64,000 nucleotides of DNA from positions 1 through 64,000 of the forward strand of contig JAMOTD010000014.1 of NCBI GenBank assembly GCA_027068415.1. The letters run 5' to 3'. The position numbers were made by a program, and so were the translations under genes. Positions 6,726 to 16,099 of the stretch are shown piece after piece; the first letter of the stretch is position 1; every line of letters starts with the position of its first letter. The stretch is from Desulfurobacteriaceae bacterium. Lineage in GTDB: Bacteria; Aquificota; Aquificia; Desulfurobacteriales; Desulfurobacteriaceae. The notes under the pieces are model-generated. The model worked only from the letters and a program-made list of their open reading frames with translations, did no database searches and was not told the origin of the DNA.

Positions 6726-9209
6726 TTAGGCCTTCCTTTTTCTTCTCAGGAGGAAGAGGGAAGAGACGGTAATGAGGAACGAGAGAATTCCTGATGTTCC
6801 TCCCGCAGTTGCCATTGAACAGCCGCCTCCTCCGCCGCCGCTTGAAGTCTCTTCCTCTTGGGCGGTTGTTGTCTCCTCCTGCTCGGTAGTTGTTGGGGTT
6901 GTCTCCCCTTCGGGGGCGGGATAGCCGGCCTTTACCATTTCTTCTTGAACGAAGTCGGCAAACTCAGCTTCGGTGGGAACTCTGTCAACTTTTTTATCAA
7001 AGTAAGAGGAGCTCTCAACCTCCGGGTCGTAGGCGAAGTAGAGGGGGGTCTTCTGGGTAAAGAGGGGGCCGGTTAAGACTGAGTCGCTCCTGTTGGCGTG
7101 ACAGTCGGCACAGTCAAGGGCTTCGCCTGCGTACTTGATGTTGTGGCTCATTCCGAAGGCGTCGGCGGTAGTTACCAGCTTGATTTCAATACCGCTCTTA
7201 CCGGTTGCACCCTCAATAATCTTCTTGAGGGTAGCTATTGCGGCGTCAACCTCTTTCTTTGTGTTGATTTCGGGGTCACCGTCCTTATCAAGGGTTCCGT
7301 CGCCGTCTTTATCGTAGAGTCCCGTATCGTCTGTAATCTGAACGTCAACACCCTCGTCGTAAGCGCCGTTGAGGTTTACGTCAATGTAGTTGGGAGTTGC
7401 TCTCCACAGTGCCCAGTTTCCGCTGTTAAGGTCTTCGTCTTCCGCAATTACAGAGTTCTTCTTAACCTTCATAGAAAGAACCTTTATGGGTTGGCCCGTT
7501 TCAGGGTCAACTGCTCCGTCAACCCTTTTCGGTTTTCCGGTTTCCGGGTCAAGCTCAACAATTATGTACTTTGTAGGTAGGTTCTTATCAAGTTTAAAGG
7601 CCTTCGCAAGGTAGCGGGCAAATACCGGCTTAAACTCCCCTGAGGAGTTATCCTCAAAGAGGAGAACTCCCATCGCGTTTGCGGGCTTATACTTCCAGAT
7701 TACCTTGCCGGTGTTGAAGTCCCTTTCAGGGAAGAGGGCGATATCCTCCCACTTACCGTTAACCGGGTCGCCGTAGAGGTAGCCGTGCTTATCAAGGCCG
7801 ACTACTGCACTGCTGGTGCCGGCAGCTCCGTTAAATGCCAGCATCGGTAGTGTCCAATCCACCAGTTTAACCCTAAAGAAGTACTTCTTTCCTATGTGGC
7901 ACGTTGTACAGGCAATTTTTTCAAGGTGTTTGTCGGTATAGCTGGGAGGTCCGAATATTCCGTCATGGATAGTCTTTGCGTCGTGACAGTTTGTACAGCT
8001 GGCACTTCCTGAAAGCTGACTCCACATAACACCGAAGGCCGGACCCGCGTTGCCTTTTGCAAAATCGTGAGAGGGAACCAGAACCGAAGAGGATGGGTAG
8101 TAACCGGTTCCGACGTACTCGTGTTTTACCGGAGCGTGGCAGTCTGTACATCCTTTACCGTTCTCTTTGTGAACGTCGTAGTTCTTGCTCCCCTCACCAA
8201 ACTGCCACACAAGGGCTTCTTTCATACCGTCGGGGTGTTTAAACTTGGGGTCCTTTGCTGCTAATAAGAAGTCTAAGCCGTTAATTTTTCCATCGTTATT
8301 AAAGTCCTCAAACTGGAAGACTCCGTGGCAGTGGCCGCAGGAGAAGTCGCTCTTCCCTATGATGTTATCGCCGATAAGGTCGTTTCCGCTAAAGAGGCTT
8401 GAATCGTAGTTTATTTCGCCCGTATCCTTATTAACAGTTCCTAAAAGTCCACCGAGAGTGTCTGAGGCTGCAAAGTAGTGTTTACCGGTTAACTTGCCTA
8501 AGAGAGAGAGCCTGAACGTGAGAGTTCCCTTTGCTGCCTGGTCAATTCCGCTCTCAAGGGCCTTCTTTGAGTGGCAGTAGAAGCAGGCCGGCGCCATTGT
8601 GTTGTTAATCTTCTGGCCGTTTACGTCAACTTTCCACTCAAAAGGGACGAACTTCTTCTCTGTCTTACTCCAGGTTGCGTAGTCGCCGGGAACTTTTCCT
8701 GCGTCAAACTCGGCCTGAATGTCCGAAAGGCTCTTTTGGTAAAGGAAATTGTCCTGCCTGTCCTTCTCCATGGGGCCGCCGCCGGGGTGGCACATTCCGC
8801 ATTTACCGGCGTAGTCGGGGGTTGTAAGGTCTACAAGACCGGGGTTGTCTCCCTCTTCAGGCGCCAACTGGCGGTAGGCGGGGGGTCAGAGCTTACCGTA
8901 CATACCCTTGTCAAGGTCTGTCAGCTTCTCGGGAAGGCCGTGGGTGAACTCCTTGTCCCCGTACTTCTCGTAGTACTTCTTGTAGACGTCGGCAGAGAGG
9001 ATTGCCAGCCTTCCCTGCTGGAAGTGGTAGGCCGTTGCGATGAAGTCAACGTCGTGGCAGCCGCTACAGCTCTGCCTTACGTCCACCGGCAGTTTACTCT
9101 CAACTACCGGGTTTCCGAATTGGTCTTTGAGGGTTACATCTGTGTGGCCGAAAGCATTTAGAGATGACAGTAGTATGAAGCCGAGGGCCACTTTCAGGCG
9201 GGTTCTCAT
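6726..9209 (-). CDS. eight-heme c-type cytochrome, probable selenoprotein (in-frame UGA at codon 108)
   Basis: Two reading frames, 8886-9209 and 6726-8867, are in the same phase and separated only by a TGA (8886-8888) and six sense codons. Read through as Sec, they give one 827-aa protein. The front part has a signal peptide and heme motif CSGCH (48-52); the rest has CGMCH (137), CFYCH (209), CGHCH (291), CTDCH (354), CTNCH (405), CTTCH (434) and CADCH (700). Codons after the TGA (PPAYRQLAPEEGDNPGLVDLTTP) look like ordinary coding sequence, and 6726-8867 alone has neither signal peptide nor a convincing start. EF-hand-like loops occur near 302 and in the Asp-rich region before the last heme. 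The C-terminus is a Thr/Glu-rich spacer, Gly6-Cys (C797), a hydrophobic helix and RRKRKA, like a cell-surface sorting tail. It resembles the ExtKL (seleno)protein family linked to Geobacter electron conduits (from memory). It is a single-gene unit with its own terminator. Confidence 0.75.
8849..8888 (-). promoter_or_regulatory. candidate bacterial SECIS element at the in-frame UGA
   Basis: Directly after the UGA, 16 nt lead to an apical AGUU loop closed by the 4-bp stem CGCC/GGCG (8862-8873). Outside it, the C-run after the UGA can pair with a GGG at 8851-8853. Bacterial SECIS hairpins usually lie 16-37 nt from the UGA with a small apical loop having G in its first positions, so this fits at the short limit. 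The selenocysteine machinery (selA, selB, selC, selD) is not in this window. Confidence 0.5.
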
Positions 9210-9344
9210 CTTCCCCTCCTAATACTTTTGGTTTCTAACAATAATTTAGCACAATTTTAGATATTTCGCAATAAATTTAATTAGAGAATTCTGAAGAATA
9301 TTTATTAAATAACGATAATTTTATTTGTAGAATCTGATAAAATT
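9210..9344. promoter_or_regulatory. AT-rich divergent intergenic region
   Basis: These 135 bp separate the cytochrome gene from the gamma-carbonic anhydrase gene. They are far more AT-rich than the surroundings and must carry both promoters. A TCTGATAAAATT stretch just before 9345 may be the -10 region of the carbonic anhydrase gene. I see no clear operator. Confidence 0.5.
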
Positions 9345-9893
9345 ATGAACTACGGAAACTTTCCGGGGAGGTTTAAGGTGCTTAAGGACTTTGGAGATTT
9401 AAGGCCAAAGATAGGCGAAAGGGTCTTTATAGCCGAGAATGCAACGGTTATAGGGGATGTTGAGATAGGAGACGACAGCTCAATCTGGTTCGGGACGATT
9501 TTGAGGGGAGACGTTAACTATATAAAGGTAGGAAGGTGCACCTCTATTCAGGACGGAAGCGTCGTTCACGTTACGAGGAAGACTCACCCTACGGTGATAG
9601 GCTCATACGTTACGGTGGGCCATGCAGTAAAGCTCCACGGCTGCACAATCGGGGATAACTGCCTTATAGGAATCGGGGCGATAATCCTTGACGGTGCCGT
9701 TATAGGGGAGAACTCAATAGTTGCTGCCGGAACTCTTGTTCCTCCGGGAAAAGAGTTTCCTCCGGGGAGTTTGATTATGGGCTTTCCCGCTAAAGTAAAG
9801 AGGGAGCTCACCCCCGAGGAGATAGAGGGCTTGAGGGAGCACGCTTTAAGGTACGTGAAGTACAAGGACGAGTACCTATCCCTCGGTTTTTAA
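9345..9893 (+). CDS. gamma-carbonic anhydrase family protein
   Basis: A 182-aa left-handed beta-helix protein built from hexapeptide repeats (e.g. VFIAENATVIGDVEIGDDSSIWFG). Histidines in SVVHVT and GHAVKLHG match the zinc ligands of gamma-class carbonic anhydrases. The C-terminal helix (LTPEEIEGLREHALRYVKYKDEYL) is typical. Catalysis of CO2 hydration is plausible but many family members are untested. It precedes hrcA by 42 bp in the same direction. Confidence 0.85.
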   Translation: MNYGNFPGRFKVLKDFGDLRPKIGERVFIAENATVIGDVEIGDDSSIWFGTILRGDVNYIKVGRCTSIQDGSVVHVTRKTHPTVIGSYVTVGHAVKLHGCTIGDNCLIGIGAIILDGAVIGENSIVAAGTLVPPGKEFPPGSLIMGFPAKVKRELTPEEIEGLREHALRYVKYKDEYLSLGF

Positions 9894-9935
9894 GCTCTAT
9901 ATTTAGTTTTCGGAAAACCGTTTTTATAAGCAGTA

Positions 9936-10970
9936 ATGGGAGAGATTTTGAAGGATAAGTTGACGGAGAGAGAAAGGAACATTCTCTTAAAGATTACCGA
10001 GCTTTATATAAAGGAGGGAGAGCCGGTAGGTTCAAGGACTCTCCAGAAGACCTATGGCCTCCCTTTTAGCCCCGCAACCATAAGGAACGTTATGGCAGAC
10101 CTTGAGGATAAAGGCTACCTCTACCAGCCCCACACCTCTGCCGGAAGAATTCCCACAGACGAGGGGCTGAAGGTTTACATAAACAGCCTCTTTCTGGCTC
10201 TCGGTAATAGAGACGAGACTTTGGTGGGGAGGCTCATTGACTACTTAAAGAGCGAAGGGGTGAGCGACAGGGACGAAATCCTTGCAAGGGTTCTTGACTT
10301 CCTCCAGTCTCTAACCGGGTACGTGGGATTCGGGATTAACCTCGTTGAGAACCTTACCGTTGAGTCTATTACTCTCGTTAAAGTGGCTTCCGACAAGGTT
10401 TTGATGGTGATTAACTTTAGGCCCGACTACGTCCTCCACAGGGTTATAAGGGCTTCAATTCCCGAGGGGGAGCTCCAGCGTCTGAGCCGCACCCTTACCC
10501 AGAAGTTTAGAGGAAAGAGCCTGAAGGAGGTTAAGAGGGAGCTCGTTGAAGAGATTGACGGTTTGAGGAGGGAGATTTCGGAGCTCTCCTTCCGCCTGAA
10601 CGCTCAGATTTTAAAGAGTCTAAACGAGGTTAATCACCTTGAAATTCACGGAACTGCAAACCTCGTTAACATAGTTTCCGACGACATAAGGAGAATGAAA
10701 GAAATTCTTGAAATCCTTGAGGAGAAGAACCTCTTCCTTGAGATTCTGAGGAAGTTCCTCGGCGAGAAGAGGGAGGTCTCAGTAATTTTGGGCTCCGAGA
10801 CAAACATTGAGCCCTTCTCCTCATTCAGCTTCGTTTTAGGTAAGTACAGGGTCGGCTTTAAAAACAGCGGAGTTATAGGGGTTATAGGTCCCAAGAGAAT
10901 GGACTATTCTCAGGTTATCCCCGTTGTTGAGAACGTGGCGAGGGCCCTTTCAATAATCCTTGAGAAATAG
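9936..10970 (+). CDS. hrcA: heat-inducible transcription repressor HrcA
   Basis: A 344-aa repressor that normally binds CIRCE operators of groE/dnaK operons and is folded with GroEL help. The N-terminal winged helix has LYIKEGEPVGSRTLQ and SPATIRNVMADLEDKGYLYQPHTSAGRIPTD, both diagnostic. The C-terminal GAF-like domain includes SVILGSETNIEPFSSFSFVLGKYR. No CIRCE-like repeat is visible upstream, and grpE/dnaK do not follow; the SRP RNA is next, convergently. Confidence 0.95.
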   Translation: MGEILKDKLTERERNILLKITELYIKEGEPVGSRTLQKTYGLPFSPATIRNVMADLEDKGYLYQPHTSAGRIPTDEGLKVYINSLFLALGNRDETLVGRLIDYLKSEGVSDRDEILARVLDFLQSLTGYVGFGINLVENLTVESITLVKVASDKVLMVINFRPDYVLHRVIRASIPEGELQRLSRTLTQKFRGKSLKEVKRELVEEIDGLRREISELSFRLNAQILKSLNEVNHLEIHGTANLVNIVSDDIRRMKEILEILEEKNLFLEILRKFLGEKREVSVILGSETNIEPFSSFSFVLGKYRVGFKNSGVIGVIGPKRMDYSQVIPVVENVARALSIILEK

Positions 10971-10974
10971 TAAA

Positions 10975-11067
10975 GCCGGAGCCTTACTGCACACGCCCTT
11001 CAGGCTTACCGTTGCTCCCTTCCGGGCCTGGCGGGGTTCACCCTCCGGGCGTTGCAGAGACCCCGGC
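10975..11067 (-). ncRNA. ffs: signal recognition particle RNA (small bacterial, 4.5S type)
   Basis: About 93 nt whose ends pair (GCCGG at the 5' end, CCGGC at the 3' end). The middle carries the conserved apical domain: CCAGGCCCGGAAGGGAGCAACGG, with the GGAA-type loop and symmetric loop of SRP helix 8 that binds Ffh. TTTATATA just upstream on the minus strand is a likely -10 region. Ends are set from pairing and may be a few bases longer. Confidence 0.9.
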
Positions 11068-11108
11068 GTATATAAATTTACGCTTCCTTTTCCTGTGTGC
11101 AAGCGCGG

Positions 11109-11675
11109 TTATTGAAGGCTTACCTTTTCCCGGCTCTTTAAGGCCTTGAGGAGCTCCTCCTTTAACCTGTCAACGTTGACCCCGTAGAGCGTGCCGGAGT
11201 ATCCTTCAAGGAGCTCTAAGGCATTTTGAAGTAAAAGCTCAAAGCCTCTGGTATTAAAGTTTTCAAGGTGGTAGTAGGCAACGCCAATCTGGATTAGGGC
11301 CTGTAAGAAGTCCCTGTCTTTACCGAACTCGCCCATCCAGACTTCTTCTAAAATCTCGTGAACTTCAAAGTAGAGTCCCTTTTCAAAGAGGAGTTTTGCC
11401 AGCTCAACGGTTTTTCCAATCTCCTCTCCGGCCGGCTCAAAATCTTGCGGGAGGGTTTCAAGAAATTTTCTGTAGGAGAGGGCTTTCTCTTTAACGTACT
11501 CCTTTGTGTAGGGGTCTTCTTCCTTGATGTTTATGTTAAGGTGGGGGATCAGGGAGGAGCCGGAGAGGACGGCCTCTATGACCTCCTCCAGCTCCCTCAA
11601 AGCCCTTTTATTTTTCTCCCTCAGGTAATCGCAGAGGTTGTGGGCAAACCAGTTCCTTATCTCAAACAAATCCAT
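11109..11675 (-). CDS. DUF309 domain protein
   Basis: A 188-aa protein whose second half has the DUF309 signature: GLYFEVHEILEEVWMG, FLQALIQIGVAYYHLENFNTRGFELLLQNALELLEGY. The family is helical with conserved His/Glu residues and no settled function. The N-terminal 80 residues are not recognised. It follows leuC with a one-base stop/start overlap (TGATG), so the two are translationally coupled. Confidence 0.75.
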   Translation of the reverse strand: MDLFEIRNWFAHNLCDYLREKNKRALRELEEVIEAVLSGSSLIPHLNINIKEEDPYTKEYVKEKALSYRKFLETLPQDFEPAGEEIGKTVELAKLLFEKGLYFEVHEILEEVWMGEFGKDRDFLQALIQIGVAYYHLENFNTRGFELLLQNALELLEGYSGTLYGVNVDRLKEELLKALKSREKVSLQ

Positions 11676-12949
11676 CAGTTTTCTTCTCCGACAACCTCGT
11701 CGGGGTGGGCAATCCTTCCCATTACTGCCGAAGCCGCCGCAACTGCCGGTGAAGCGAGGTAAACTTCACTTTCGGGGTGTCCCATTCTTCCTACAAAGTT
11801 CCTGTTTGTTGTTGCAACGGCCCTTTCGCCCTTGGCGAGGATTCCCATGTGTCCGCCCAGGCACGGCCCGCAGGTGGGGGTTGAGACGACGCACTCGGCA
11901 TCAAGGAAGATGTCAATTAAGCCTTCTTTAAGGGCCTGTTTGTAAATCTCCTGCGTTGCGGGGATTACTATGCACCTGACGTTGGGGTTGACTTTCTTCC
12001 CTTTGAGGATTTGTGCCGCAATCCTCAGGTCGCTGATTCTTCCGTTTGTGCACGAGCCTATTACAACCTGGTCAATGGTGACGTGTGTAGCCTCTGTTAC
12101 GGGCCTTGTGTTTGAAGGGAGGTAGGGAAATGCAACCTGAGGCTCAATCTTTGAAACGTCTATCTCGTAAACTTCAGAGTATTCGGCGTCGGGGTCGGAC
12201 TTGTAGAGCTTGTAGGGTCTTTTAGCTCTTCCCTTAACGTATGCGATGGTCTTTTCGTCGGGCTCAATTATTCCGTTCTTCGCTCCTGCTTCAATTGCCA
12301 TGTTGCAGATTGTGAAGCGGTCGTCCATGGGGAGCTCCCTTATTGCCTCTCCCGTGTGCTCCATCGTTTTGTAGAGAGCTCCGTCAACTCCAATCATTCC
12401 TATAACGTAGAGGATTATGTCCTTTCCGCCTACCCACCTCTGGCGCTTTCCGTAGTAGATGAATTTCATCTGCTCGGGAACCTTAAACCAGACCTCTCCG
12501 GTTAGCCACGCGTAGGCCATATCCGTTGAGCCGACGCCCGTTGAGAAGGCTCCGAGGGCCCCGTAAGTGCAGGTGTGGGAGTCGGCGCCGATTACGACGT
12601 CTCCGGGAACGACTACCCCCTGCTCGGGTAGGAGTGCGTGCTCAATTCCCATCCTTCCTTCCGGCCAGAAGTGCTTGATTTTAAACTCTTTAGCAAAGTC
12701 TCTCATCATCTTAACCTGCTGAGCGGCCTTAATGTCCTTGGCCGGAACGAAGTGGTCGGGAACGAGGGCTATCCTCTCCCTGTCCCAGACCTCTTTAACT
12801 CCGAGCTCCTTAACCCTCCTAATTGCAATCGGGGCGGTAACGTCGTTTGCAAGGGCGATGTCAACCTTGCACATTATCAGCTCGCCCGGGTAAACTTCGT
12901 TTTTTCCTGCGTGCTCTGCCAGTATCTTCTGGGTTATTGTCATTCCCAT
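11675..12949 (-). CDS. leuC: 3-isopropylmalate dehydratase large subunit (LeuC / homoaconitase type)
   Basis: A 424-aa aconitase-family [4Fe-4S] subunit that isomerises 2- and 3-isopropylmalate in leucine synthesis. The start at 12949 follows GGAG with a 7-nt gap. Cluster cysteines are in VIGSCTNGR and [11 protein letters not shown]. Length and style match the archaeal-type HACN/LeuC group rather than the 466-aa E. coli form, and such enzymes can be broad-specificity. The small subunit gene is not in this window, so it must be encoded elsewhere. Confidence 0.9.
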   Translation of the reverse strand: MGMTITQKILAEHAGKNEVYPGELIMCKVDIALANDVTAPIAIRRVKELGVKEVWDRERIALVPDHFVPAKDIKAAQQVKMMRDFAKEFKIKHFWPEGRMGIEHALLPEQGVVVPGDVVIGADSHTCTYGALGAFSTGVGSTDMAYAWLTGEVWFKVPEQMKFIYYGKRQRWVGGKDIILYVIGMIGVDGALYKTMEHTGEAIRELPMDDRFTICNMAIEAGAKNGIIEPDEKTIAYVKGRAKRPYKLYKSDPDAEYSEVYEIDVSKIEPQVAFPYLPSNTRPVTEATHVTIDQVVIGSCTNGRISDLRIAAQILKGKKVNPNVRCIVIPATQEIYKQALKEGLIDIFLDAECVVSTPTCGPCLGGHMGILAKGERAVATTNRNFVGRMGHPESEVYLASPAVAAASAVMGRIAHPDEVVGEEN

Positions 12950-13041
12950 CTTTAAACTCCTTAACCTTCGGGTTTTAGGGCTGAAATTATAGCAACGGGG
13001 AGCTCTTTTCAATTAAAATTGAGGCGGCAAGGAGGGAAAGG

Positions 13042-13674
13042 TTGAGAGCTCTCTTCGGGGGAAGTTTCAATCCGGTTCACTTTGGCCACCTGATTTTGGC
13101 AAGGGACGTCTTAGAGGACTTTAACCTTGATGAGGTCATCTTCGTTCCGGCCAACCTGCAGCCGTTAAAGGGGGAGCTCTCAATTCCCCCGGAGGTTCGC
13201 CTTGAAGTTTTAAGAGTTGCGGTTTCTTTAGAGCCCCGCTTTAGGGTCTGGGATTACGAAATTAAAAAGGGAGGAGTTTCCTACACTTATCAAACTCTTG
13301 AGGAGTTTATTAAGCTCTACAAAGAGGAGCCCCTATTCATAATGGGAGCAGATTCCTTCAACACCCTTCCCCTATGGAAAGAACCCCTGAGAATTCTTCA
13401 GATTGCCCGCCTTATAGTCCTCTCCCGCCCCGGGTTTGAGCCCGAAGTTGAGAGGGTAAAGAAGGAGCTTGGAGTTGACTTTACGGTTGGGTATTTTGAG
13501 AGGGGGAAGGTTGAGGCCGGGATGGAGCTCCCCAAAGTTTCCGTTTACAGGGGAAGGCTCATTGAAATCAGTGCAACCGAAATCAGGGAGAGGTTAAAAT
13601 CGGGCAGACCGATTTCCTACATGCTCCCCGAAAGGGCCGAAGAAATCCTGAGGAGGTGGAAAGATGCCGTTTAG
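13042..13674 (+). CDS. nadD: nicotinate-nucleotide adenylyltransferase
   Basis: A 210-aa nucleotidyltransferase that makes deamido-NAD from nicotinate mononucleotide and [15 protein letters not shown] is the nucleotide-binding HxGH motif region, and the C-terminal [13 protein letters not shown] is the ISSTxIR motif. It uses a TTG start after AGGAGGG. It overlaps pgk by 11 nt. Confidence 0.93.
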   Translation: MRALFGGSFNPVHFGHLILARDVLEDFNLDEVIFVPANLQPLKGELSIPPEVRLEVLRVAVSLEPRFRVWDYEIKKGGVSYTYQTLEEFIKLYKEEPLFIMGADSFNTLPLWKEPLRILQIARLIVLSRPGFEPEVERVKKELGVDFTVGYFERGKVEAGMELPKVSVYRGRLIEISATEIRERLKSGRPISYMLPERAEEILRRWKDAV

Positions 13675-14884
13675 AAAGATGTTTAACAAGATGACCCTCA
13701 GGGATGTTCCTCCCGAGGAGTTAAAGGGCAAGAAGCTCTTTGTAAGGGTTGACTTTAACGTTCCCATTGAGAACGGCGTAATCCTCAACGACAAGAGAAT
13801 CAGGGAGGCCCTGCCCACAATCAATTACCTCATGGACCACGGAGCAAAAGTTATCCTCTGCTCCCACCTTGACAGGCCGAAGGGCTGGGACCCTAAACTG
13901 ACCCTAAAGCCCGTTGCCGAGAGGCTCTCCCGACTCCTTGAGAGGGATGTTAAGTTCATTCCCGACTGCGTCGGGGAAGAGGTTGAGTGGGAGGTTAACA
14001 ACCTTAAAGAGGGTGAAGTTGCTCTCCTTGAGAACGTAAGGTTCTACCCTGAGGAGACAAAGAACGACCCTGAATTCGCAAAGAAACTTGCAAAGCTTGC
14101 CGACATCTACGTTAACGACGCCTTCGGAACTGCCCACAGGAAGCACGCCTCAACCTACGGAATTGCCCAGTTCGTTCCCCTTGCCGTTGCCGGCTTTCTC
14201 CTTGAGAAGGAGATTAAGTACCTCCAGAAGGCCCTTGATAATCCCGAAAGGCCCCTCGTTCTGATAATCGGCGGCTCAAAGGTTTCGGGTAAGCTTGAGG
14301 TTATTGAGAACCTCTTAAAAATTGTTGACAAGATGTTAATAGGCGGGGGAATGGCCTACACCTTCTTAAAGGCAATGGGGCACAGCGTAGGTAAGTCGCT
14401 GGTTGAGGAGGAGCTCCTTGAGACCGCCAAGAGGATAATGGAGGAGGCCGACTCTAACGGCGTCAAGTTCTACGTTCCCGTTGACAGCAACAACGCCGAC
14501 GAGTTCTCCCCAACCGCCCATACGAAGCTGACAACCTACAAGGAAATCCCCGACGACATGATGGGGCTTGATATAGGCCCTGCAACTGTGGAGCTCTTCA
14601 AGGAGGCCGTAGCCGATGCCAAAACTATCCTCTGGAACGGCCCCATGGGGGTTTACGAGTTTGAGAAGTTTAGAGTCGGAACCCTTGAGGTTGCAAAAGC
14701 AATTGCAGAGAAGAGGGACGCTCTAAGGATTGTCGGCGGCGGAGACAGCGTTGCCGCAATTGAGGAGCTCGGCCTTGAGCACAAGTTTGACCACGTCTCA
14801 ACTGGAGGAGGAGCTTTCCTTCAGTTCCTTGCAGGTAAAGAGCTCCCCGGCGTAATGGCCTTAACCGACAAGCCCTCCTCTTAG
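13664..14884 (+). CDS. pgk: phosphoglycerate kinase
   Basis: A 406-aa glycolytic/gluconeogenic kinase. Motifs: [29 protein letters not shown] with [53 protein letters not shown] and the Gly-rich [11 protein letters not shown]...[13 protein letters not shown]. The start at 13664 is 6 nt after AGGAGGT inside the end of nadD. Length is normal. A weak hairpin (14870-14892) spans the stop. Confidence 0.97.
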   Translation: MPFRKMFNKMTLRDVPPEELKGKKLFVRVDFNVPIENGVILNDKRIREALPTINYLMDHGAKVILCSHLDRPKGWDPKLTLKPVAERLSRLLERDVKFIPDCVGEEVEWEVNNLKEGEVALLENVRFYPEETKNDPEFAKKLAKLADIYVNDAFGTAHRKHASTYGIAQFVPLAVAGFLLEKEIKYLQKALDNPERPLVLIIGGSKVSGKLEVIENLLKIVDKMLIGGGMAYTFLKAMGHSVGKSLVEEELLETAKRIMEEADSNGVKFYVPVDSNNADEFSPTAHTKLTTYKEIPDDMMGLDIGPATVELFKEAVADAKTILWNGPMGVYEFEKFRVGTLEVAKAIAEKRDALRIVGGGDSVAAIEELGLEHKFDHVSTGGGAFLQFLAGKELPGVMALTDKPSS

Positions 14885-14896
14885 GGGGGGCTTCCC

Positions 14897-16099
14897 CTAA
14901 TAGACTATTACGTTGACGCCCCTTGAGGTTAGGTAGGAAAGCTCTGCGGGCTTATCAACCGAGTCTATCAGGAACCAGTCTGCCTTCTTGGTTGAGACCA
15001 GAAGACCCCTTATCGTGAACTTTGAGCGCTCCCCTTTAGAAAGGGGCGGTTCGTAGAGGACGAGGTCAACCAGCTTGTTGGCAAGGGGGACGAGGGCGAG
15101 AATGTTCTCAATGTCGTAGAGGAAGTTTCCCGTTAGGACGACGACCTTATTCCCTTGGAGCTCCAGCTTAACCTTGTCTTCCGGGTCTACAAAGTCGTAA
15201 ACCACGTAGAGCTTCAGCTTGGGGAAGAAGAGCCCTTTATCCTTTATAACTCCGCTGCTACCTGTTAAAATCTCTATAACCGAGTTAATCTTCGTTAAAC
15301 CGCCCCCCCCTACAATCCTCAGCTTTCCCTTTCCCTCCTTCGTGTCCAACTTCCTGTAGGGGGGCTGAATTACCGCTATTCCGTAGGAGTTGAGGAGTTT
15401 TACCAGCGACGGAGGTGTATCGGGTTTCCTGTTTATTACGGTTCTCTGGCCGGTAAACTTGTTGTACCCCATGTAGTCGTACTTGTAGACCAGAACGTCT
15501 TTCTCTCCCAGAATTAACTTTCCGTTCTTCTGAATAGAGGCGAAGTTCTCCGAGAGGACTTCGTCTATGAGGTTTTCAAACTCCTTGCTTCCTATAACGG
15601 TAAAGCCCGCAGACTCAAGGGCTTTCCTCATTCTTTTCCTGATTTGACCGGATAGGTCAACTATGAACCTCTTTCCTCCCGCTTCAACTATCGGGTTTCT
15701 CTTTAAGTTCAGCTTTCCCGCGTCAGTGAAAAGGAAGCCCTCGTCCTTTACCTTTACACCTACGGTTTTTAGGAACTTAAAGTCCCTCTCGGAGAACCTT
15801 CCCTTTTTTACTCTTTCCCTTTTATCACTTTCGCCTACCGGCAGTCTTATTACCTGACCTGCGTAGATTAGGTTGGGGTCTCTAATTTTGTTAATCTTTG
15901 CAACTTGGTAGAGGAGATTTTTAGGAATTTTAAACCTGTTCATAATTTTTAGGAGGGTGTCGCCCCTTTTAACTTTGTAGACAACGAACCTCGGTTTTTC
16001 ACTCCTGTAGCTCCTCTCCTTGACTATGTCTATCTGGTAAACGGCGGCCGGCGAGGGGCTTGAGAGGAGGAGCAGGGCTATGAGAGCTCTTTTAACCAT
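14897..16099 (-). CDS. exported LysM-domain protein of unknown function
   Basis: A 400-aa protein with a signal peptide ([15 protein letters not shown]), then one LysM domain (about 40-87: [16 protein letters not shown]...[13 protein letters not shown]) that should bind peptidoglycan. The remaining 310 residues are not recognised; they look alpha/beta with repeated LVVYDFVD- and VVLTGNF-like strands and could be a periplasmic domain that handles ligands or polysaccharide. It overlaps the end of trmFO by 22 nt in the same direction, suggesting co-expression. Confidence 0.7.
   Translation of the reverse strand: MVKRALIALLLLSSPSPAAVYQIDIVKERSYRSEKPRFVVYKVKRGDTLLKIMNRFKIPKNLLYQVAKINKIRDPNLIYAGQVIRLPVGESDKRERVKKGRFSERDFKFLKTVGVKVKDEGFLFTDAGKLNLKRNPIVEAGGKRFIVDLSGQIRKRMRKALESAGFTVIGSKEFENLIDEVLSENFASIQKNGKLILGEKDVLVYKYDYMGYNKFTGQRTVINRKPDTPPSLVKLLNSYGIAVIQPPYRKLDTKEGKGKLRIVGGGGLTKINSVIEILTGSSGVIKDKGLFFPKLKLYVVYDFVDPEDKVKLELQGNKVVVLTGNFLYDIENILALVPLANKLVDLVLYEPPLSKGERSKFTIRGLLVSTKKADWFLIDSVDKPAELSYLTSRGVNVIVY

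Noticed and set aside
7098-7580. Long open frames opposite the cytochrome (also 8571-9161)
   Set aside because: They lie antisense to a heme-motif gene, have no ribosome site and an unnatural amino acid mix; they are shadows of its codon bias.
6726-8867. Treating this frame and 8886-9209 as two separate genes, or as a broken cytochrome
   Set aside because: They are in the same phase with sense codons between them, the second has no signal peptide or ribosome site, and a SECIS-like hairpin follows the TGA. A pseudogene cannot be fully excluded, but codon quality on both sides argues against decay.
9894-9935. CIRCE operator upstream of hrcA
   Set aside because: Only a short GTTTTC-G-GAAAAC repeat is seen; it does not match the TTAGCACTC-N9-GAGTGCTAA element.
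14870-14892. Terminator between pgk and the LysM gene
   Set aside because: A hairpin exists (AAGCCC/GGGCTT) but has no T-run on either side; kept only as a note.
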